The notes beneath the pieces are model-generated. The model was not told where the DNA came from and did not search any database. It saw only the letters and a list, made by a program, of their open reading frames with translations. The position numbers and the translations under genes are program-made. Shown here piece after piece: positions 12,004 to 16,747 of a stretch of DNA of 16,747 bases. Location: NCBI GenBank assembly GCA_038222915.1, contig JBBRHH010000058.1, positions 1-16,747 of the forward strand, read 5' to 3'. The stretch is from JBBRHH01 sp038222915 (GTDB lineage: Bacteria; Planctomycetota; Phycisphaerae; Tepidisphaerales; Tepidisphaeraceae). Each line of letters starts with the position of its first letter. Position 1 is the stretch's first letter.

Positions 12004-14772
12004 CTACGTGCTTGCAGCTAGCGTGGGTTGTTCTTTGCTCTGGTCATACCCTTCGATCTGACGAATGGTGTGGATAAGCCGGTTCACATTGTCCGTAATG
12101 ACCTGAAGGCCGCCGGAATCAATGATCGCTTGTTCGGCCGTGCCCGCCGGCTCAGTGACCGGGTCAAACCCAAAGCCGCCGCCAGCGCCCCGAAGCTGAT
12201 GTAGCACCCGCTGCAGCGCCGTGAAATCATTGCTCCGCAGAGAATCAATCAGGGCGGCCACGCGGACAGGCAACCCCTCGACAAATTCCGCGATGAGATC
12301 CTTCATGGTGGAACGGCCGCTCAAGTTGCTCTTAATGCTGTCGCCTGCTTGCGTCACGCGAGGGGCGTCAATCGACCCGGGAGCCCTGCCGCCGGACGGT
12401 TCCCAGGAGGCGCTGCTGGATTCTCGCCTCTTCGATTGTGGCGCCTCGGCCATGCATCGGCTCACGGTGTTAAGCAGGAGATCCCTGTTGATGGGCTTGC
12501 TGAGATAATCCGTGCAGCCGCTGGCCATGCACTTTTTCCTGTCCTCTTCCATCGCGTAGGCGGTCAGCGCGATGACCGGCATGGTGAACCCGCGCCGTCG
12601 CAGCTCCGCCGTTGCGGTATATCCGTCCATGACCGGCATCTGCATGTCCATCAGAACCAGGTCAAACGGATTGGTCGCCATCAGATCGACGGCCACCTGC
12701 CCGTTTTCGGCAATGACGACGTCCGCGCCTGAGTTGCGCAGATGGGCCGAAAGGAGGCGCTGATTGTCGATTCCGTCCTCGACAAGCAGGATGCGGCCCT
12801 TGATGGGGATGTCCCGCCACTTGTCCATCGGCGCGCACCTGGTCAACATCTTGTCGTTCAGATTGGTCAGTGTTTCCGCACCGGCGAACGAGCCTCCATC
12901 GATGCGCAGCGTAAATGTGCTTCCAACGCCCAGTTCGGACGTGACCTGAATATCTCCGCCGAGGAGTTTCGCGAGTTGTTGGCTGATGGTAAGTCCCAAC
13001 CCGGTGCCGCCAAACTTGCGGGTTGTCGATTCTTCGCCCTGGATGAATGGCTGGAACAATCGATCAAAATTCTCGGGCGCGATGCCGATTCCGCTGTCGA
13101 TCACCTCTACGCACAGAATGTTGCCCGCGCCTTCTCCTTCAACGCTGATGCGAAGCTCAATGCTGCCCGCCGTGGTGAACTTGAGCGCGTTGCCAACCAG
13201 GTTGACCAGGATCTGACGCAGCCGGGTAGGGTCGGTTTTGATGCAATGCGGCATCGGGCTGTCGAAGCGGACATTGAAGGCGAGGCGCTTTTCCAAGGCT
13301 CTGGGGCGCATAAGGGAAATCAGGTCCGACAACAGCAAGGCCACGTCGCAACTGATGCGCTCGACGGCCATTTTCCCGGCCTCGATCTTGGAAAGGTCGA
13401 GAATGTCATTGATCAGTTCCAAAAGGTGCAGCGCGTTGCGGCGCACCGTCTGAACGCAGTCAGCGCGATCAATTGGATCCTGGTGAGGCTGCAACATCAT
13501 GTCGGAGAAACCCAGAATGGCGGTCATGGGCGTTCGAATTTCGTGGCTCATGTTCGCGAGAAATTCACTCTTGGCGCGGTTGGCATCCTCAGCCGCGTCC
13601 TTCATCCGGCGTATCTCATCCCCGGCGATTTTGCGCTCCGTGATGTCCCGAATGTTGCACTGAATGACGTTGTGATCGCCCTCACGGTACACGTTGCTGA
13701 CAAACTCCACCGGAATTTGCCTGCCCGCCTGGTCCTGAAGCGGAAGGTTCTCGTATCGGATGCTGCCGGTCCGCTGCAGTTCGGCGACCACCGCCTTGCA
13801 GCGCTCGGCATCTTCAAAGATTCCAATCTCCCACAATTCTTTCCCCATGAAAAAACTGGCGGGATATCCCAGCAGATGTTGCAAAAACTTATTGACGTCC
13901 AGCACCTGGGCGCTCTGGGCGTCGAGGATGAGAATGCCATCGTGCGCCGTCTCGAACAGCCGGCGATAGCGGACCTCCGATATCTCCAACTGATGCTTGG
14001 CGCGCCGCTCGTGGGTGACGTTGTGAAAGACCATCACGACACCGATCAGCCCCCCGGCCTTATCGCGAATGGGTGCGGCGCTGTCATCGATCAGCATATG
14101 GCTGCCGTCCCTGGCGATCAGCACGGTGTGGTTGGCAAGCCCCACAATGGCTCCTTCCCGGATCGCCTTGTCCACGGGACTCTCAACCGGCTGGCGCAGC
14201 TTCTCATCAACAATATTGAAAACCTCTGCCAGCGGAGCCCCAAGCGCCTGCTCCTGCGTCCAGCCGGTAAGCAGCTGGGCGGTGGGATTCATGTAGTTGA
14301 TCCGCGCCTTGGTGTTGGTCACGATGACCGCATCGCTGATGCTGGTCAGCGTGGTTTCAAACCACGCGCGCTGCTCGACAAGTTCGACCCTCATCCGCCG
14401 CCGGTCGGTAACGTCCTCAATCCCCAGCAAAATCGCGCCAGGTTCGGCGCCGCCGCCTGGAATACGGCGGGCGCCCAACAGCATGTTCCGACGCCCAAGT
14501 CCTGGAAAATCACCTTCCACATCGAAATCGGCGAATGATCCATCCCCGAGGGGCAACTCTTTGAGGCGCTCGAGCAGGGCCGGGATATTCCATTGACCCT
14601 TTCCAATGTGGTGAAGCCTGCGATGCAGCGTCTGTTCCGACGTAACATTAAACCCCTCGAAATAGGCGCAGCTTGCGGCCTCCACGCGGAGTTCATTGTC
14701 CAGCAGTAGCAATTGCTCGCGAATGCTGTAGCAGGCTCCGCGCGGCGAGTTAAGGGAATCTAAATTGGACAT
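12004..14772 (-). CDS. Hybrid sensor histidine kinase, PAS3-HisKA-HATPase-REC-HPt
   Basis: This 922-residue cytoplasmic kinase has no membrane helices. An N-terminal PAS-like domain (about 17-123) has the L-L-L-L-D plus G-N/K-G-Q-W-x-I-P-A-L and D-F-E/D-V-E/x-D-F-P signature common in planctomycete and alphaproteobacterial kinases. Two further PAS domains follow (about 134-255 and 266-382), both ending in an I-x-D-I-T-E-R-like linker. HisKA has H410 in M-S-H-E-I-R-T-P. HATPase_c has N528, G1 box D-S-G-I-G-I (559-564) and G-G-T-G-L-G-L (588-594). REC spans about 660-775 with E665-D666, D709, T737 and K759. A Ser-rich linker leads to an HPt domain with H858 in V-L-H-Q-L-R-G-A-G-G. All phosphotransfer residues are present, so it should run a full internal relay and hand phosphate to a separate receiver. 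The ATG at 14772 has AGGA 8 nt upstream. It follows the other kinase by 54 bp. Confidence 0.93.
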   Translation of the reverse strand: MSNLDSLNSPRGACYSIREQLLLLDNELRVEAASCAYFEGFNVTSEQTLHRRLHHIGKGQWNIPALLERLKELPLGDGSFADFDVEGDFPGLGRRNMLLGARRIPGGGAEPGAILLGIEDVTDRRRMRVELVEQRAWFETTLTSISDAVIVTNTKARINYMNPTAQLLTGWTQEQALGAPLAEVFNIVDEKLRQPVESPVDKAIREGAIVGLANHTVLIARDGSHMLIDDSAAPIRDKAGGLIGVVMVFHNVTHERRAKHQLEISEVRYRRLFETAHDGILILDAQSAQVLDVNKFLQHLLGYPASFFMGKELWEIGIFEDAERCKAVVAELQRTGSIRYENLPLQDQAGRQIPVEFVSNVYREGDHNVIQCNIRDITERKIAGDEIRRMKDAAEDANRAKSEFLANMSHEIRTPMTAILGFSDMMLQPHQDPIDRADCVQTVRRNALHLLELINDILDLSKIEAGKMAVERISCDVALLLSDLISLMRPRALEKRLAFNVRFDSPMPHCIKTDPTRLRQILVNLVGNALKFTTAGSIELRISVEGEGAGNILCVEVIDSGIGIAPENFDRLFQPFIQGEESTTRKFGGTGLGLTISQQLAKLLGGDIQVTSELGVGSTFTLRIDGGSFAGAETLTNLNDKMLTRCAPMDKWRDIPIKGRILLVEDGIDNQRLLSAHLRNSGADVVIAENGQVAVDLMATNPFDLVLMDMQMPVMDGYTATAELRRRGFTMPVIALTAYAMEEDRKKCMASGCTDYLSKPINRDLLLNTVSRCMAEAPQSKRRESSSASWEPSGGRAPGSIDAPRVTQAGDSIKSNLSGRSTMKDLIAEFVEGLPVRVAALIDSLRSNDFTALQRVLHQLRGAGGGFGFDPVTEPAGTAEQAIIDSGGLQVITDNVNRLIHTIRQIEGYDQSKEQPTLAAST

Positions 14773-14826
14773 CCGAATTCCTAAGGTGAATTTAAAATGG
14801 ATCGGTCAAACTTTCGCTAATTCGAC

Positions 14827-16747
14827 TCAGTCGACGCTCGCGAACACGGATTCGCTCCGCACCGCCCGCTGAATCGTTTCGTGGAGGATGTGAAGGTTGA
14901 TGGGCTTGGTGAGATGCGCGAAAAAGCCGGCGCCATAGCTGTTTTGCACGTCCGCCTCCAGGCCGTAACCGCTCACCGCAACCCCGGGCACGTTTTGAAT
15001 GGCTTTGAGTTGCCGCATCAAATCAAGGCCGCTCGCATCCGGCAGTCCGATGTCACTCACCAGCACGTCAATCGGATTGCTCGTGGCGTAGCTCAGCGCC
15101 GACATGACGGTCGTCGCGGTGGCGACGTGGTACCCCAGCGATTCCAGCAGACTGCGAAGCACGCGCAAGGTATCCCGATGGTCATCCACCAGGAGGATTC
15201 GGGCCGCCTGCGCGGCGTTCTTCCCCAGCAACGTTCCCGTGACGCGGTCCTCGCGTGTTTCGACGTCATCGATCGCCGGGAATTCGACGGTAAAGCACGA
15301 TCCCTTTCCCCTGCCGTCGCTTGCGGCCCGTATGTGGCCGCCATGCAGATCCATGATCGCCTTGGTGATGGTGAGCCCGAGGCCCAGGCCTCCGAATTTC
15401 TGCATCACACCGCGATCCGCCTGCTCAAACGCGGCAAAAATGCGCGGCAGCGCCTCAAGGTCGATTCCCTCCCCACTGTCGAAGATATCAATGGCCACCA
15501 CGTTGGGGCGGGGGTTGTAAGTATGGATCCGAAGAAGGCCTCCCTCGGGAGTGAACTTAACGGCATTTTTCAGCAGGTTCCAAAACACCTGGTGCAGCCG
15601 GGCGGCGTCGCCGGATACGACCGTCTGCCCGGCCTCGAATTTGAGCGTCAATTTCAGGCCCTTGGTGTTTCGGTCACTGCGCAGCATTTCAAGCACGCTG
15701 TTCAAAAGACCGTGAATATCGATTGGCCTCATCTCGACCCGCAACTTGCCATTGGTGATTCGGGTCACGTCCAGGAGATCGTCAATCAGCTTCATCTCCA
15801 GTTCCACATTCCGGCGAATCATCGTTACGTTGTTGCGCACTTCCTGCGGAAGCCCCATGTCCATCTCCATCGCCGCCAGGGTCATCACCACCGGCGTGAG
15901 CGGAGTGCGAAGCTCATGCGAAAGAACGGCGATAAACTCGTCTTTGGCTTTGTTCGCCGCCTCGGCATTTTTTCGCGCTTCCTGCTCCGAGCAAACCAGA
16001 TTCTGGAGGTCCTCGGCCGATTGCTTACGCTCGGTGATGTCGTGGTCGATGACCATCCCCGCAAGGATCTCGCCGGCCCGGTTGCGAATCGGCGCCGACG
16101 CCACCAGAAGGGTCAGCCGCTTGCCATCGGCGCGCTTGATCTTGATCTCTTCGCCGCTGACCACTTCGCCCGTCGTGATCGATCTGGCCAACGGCCATTC
16201 GTGCGGCTCGTAACGGCGATTGTCGGAATGAAAGCCTTCCCACTTGGCATATTCCTCAATGCTGTTGGGTGGAACGATGCAGTGGCCAAAATTCTTCTCG
16301 ATCCGATCGTTCTCGTAAAGAATTCGCCCGCCTGGAGCTTCGCATATCATCACCCCAGCGGGAATGTGGCGCAGGAGGTTGTCAACGTAAGCCTGCTCAA
16401 AGAAAAGTTCCTCGCCAAGCCGCTTCAGGTCGGCGGTCGACTTGCGCTGCGCGGTGATATCGCGGAAGAAAATCGCCAGCCCCACCGGTGAAGACAAGGT
16501 ATGGGCTTCGAGCCATGCGTCGAGCATGGGGCAATAGACTTCCATGCGAACGTTAATTCCGTGGGTCGTCTTAAAATGATGCTCGAGATAAAACGAGGTT
16601 TGAGTGACTTCCGGGAAAACTTCCCAGAAGAGCCTGCCAAGCAACTCCGTCCGCGAGCGTCGGGTGACCTTCTCCGCCTCAGCATTCACATAAACAACGT
16701 GCCATGTTGTATCCAGCGCGCAAAAGGCGTCGGACATGCTCTCCAAT
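14827..16747 (-). CDS. Hybrid sensor histidine kinase, PAS-PAS-HisKA-HATPase-REC (5' end outside window)
   Basis: At least 639 residues are visible; the true start lies beyond 16747, because the reading begins inside a PAS domain (L-E-S-M-S-D-A-F-C-A-L-D). Numbering from the edge, PAS1 is about 1-100 and PAS2 about 118-242, each ending in D-I-T-x-[QR]-[RK]. HisKA has H277 in L-S-H-E-L-R-T-P. HATPase_c has N394, D-S-G-E-G-I (423-428) and G-G-L-G-L-G-L (452-458). The C-terminal REC has D521-D522, D565 in V-S-D-I-G-L-P-D, S592 in V-S-G-Y-G and K614 in T-K-P. There is no HPt, so it differs from its downstream neighbour. It is probably the first gene of the kinase pair. No membrane segment is in the visible part. 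Confidence 0.92.
   Translation of the reverse strand, partial: LESMSDAFCALDTTWHVVYVNAEAEKVTRRSRTELLGRLFWEVFPEVTQTSFYLEHHFKTTHGINVRMEVYCPMLDAWLEAHTLSSPVGLAIFFRDITAQRKSTADLKRLGEELFFEQAYVDNLLRHIPAGVMICEAPGGRILYENDRIEKNFGHCIVPPNSIEEYAKWEGFHSDNRRYEPHEWPLARSITTGEVVSGEEIKIKRADGKRLTLLVASAPIRNRAGEILAGMVIDHDITERKQSAEDLQNLVCSEQEARKNAEAANKAKDEFIAVLSHELRTPLTPVVMTLAAMEMDMGLPQEVRNNVTMIRRNVELEMKLIDDLLDVTRITNGKLRVEMRPIDIHGLLNSVLEMLRSDRNTKGLKLTLKFEAGQTVVSGDAARLHQVFWNLLKNAVKFTPEGGLLRIHTYNPRPNVVAIDIFDSGEGIDLEALPRIFAAFEQADRGVMQKFGGLGLGLTITKAIMDLHGGHIRAASDGRGKGSCFTVEFPAIDDVETREDRVTGTLLGKNAAQAARILLVDDHRDTLRVLRSLLESLGYHVATATTVMSALSYATSNPIDVLVSDIGLPDASGLDLMRQLKAIQNVPGVAVSGYGLEADVQNSYGAGFFAHLTKPINLHILHETIQRAVRSESVFASVD

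Noticed and set aside
12742..14538. Long plus-strand open frame antisense to the hybrid kinase
   Set aside because: It mirrors a kinase with every catalytic motif intact, has no SD, and its protein shows no domain; long antisense frames are expected in GC-rich genes.
14881..16491. Plus-strand open frame of over 500 codons antisense to the second kinase
   Set aside because: Same reason: the minus strand encodes a complete HisKA-HATPase-REC order, and the antisense product has no recognisable fold.

Overview
The window is GC-rich, densely coded bacterial DNA that looks chromosomal. Three traits suggest Planctomycetota, probably near Phycisphaerae. These are a HAF-repeat surface protein that opens with an LEPR-like 'ESLEGRQLF' motif, a secreted caspase-like protease beside a membrane RCK protein, and large multi-PAS hybrid kinases. 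No 16S gene or other marker is present, so the placement is inference. I saw no tRNA, rRNA, transposase, integrase or CRISPR array.

Layout. Positions 1-950 (minus): 5' part of a HAF-repeat protein running off the left edge. 1107-2843 (plus): secreted amidohydrolase of the YtcJ/Amidohydro_3 type, divergent from it. 2966-3457 (plus): small helical protein of unknown function, whose 3' end overlaps the convergent ribokinase by 53 bp. 8391-3405 (minus): a four-gene run of caspase-like protease with an EF-hand loop, two-helix membrane protein with an RCK domain, HEAT-like/SEC-C protein and ribokinase. The first two are joined by a TAATG stop/start overlap, and the later gaps are 42 and 14 bp. Upstream on the same strand lies a 313-bp leader with a perfect 19-bp-stem hairpin and four copies of a 13-bp repeat, then a stand-alone receiver protein (9091-8705). 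9326-9883 (plus): small lipoprotein, ending 2 bp from a convergent SAM-dependent methyltransferase (10668-9886). 10796-11986 (plus): secreted protein resembling a TIM-barrel glycoside hydrolase. 14772-12004 and 16747-14827 (minus): two adjacent hybrid sensor kinases. The downstream one carries PAS-HisKA-HATPase-REC-HPt; the upstream one carries PAS-PAS-HisKA-HATPase-REC and is cut by the right edge.

How the genes may work together. The kinase pair could form a phosphorelay whose HPt domain passes phosphate to a free receiver, and a single-domain receiver sits about 3 kb away. The caspase/RCK/SEC-C/ribokinase run is the most unusual arrangement: a predicted exported clan CD peptidase with a Ca2+-binding loop, translationally coupled to a membrane RCK protein that lacks the K+ selectivity filter. 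Whether it acts in stress, cell death, envelope processing or defence cannot be told from sequence alone.
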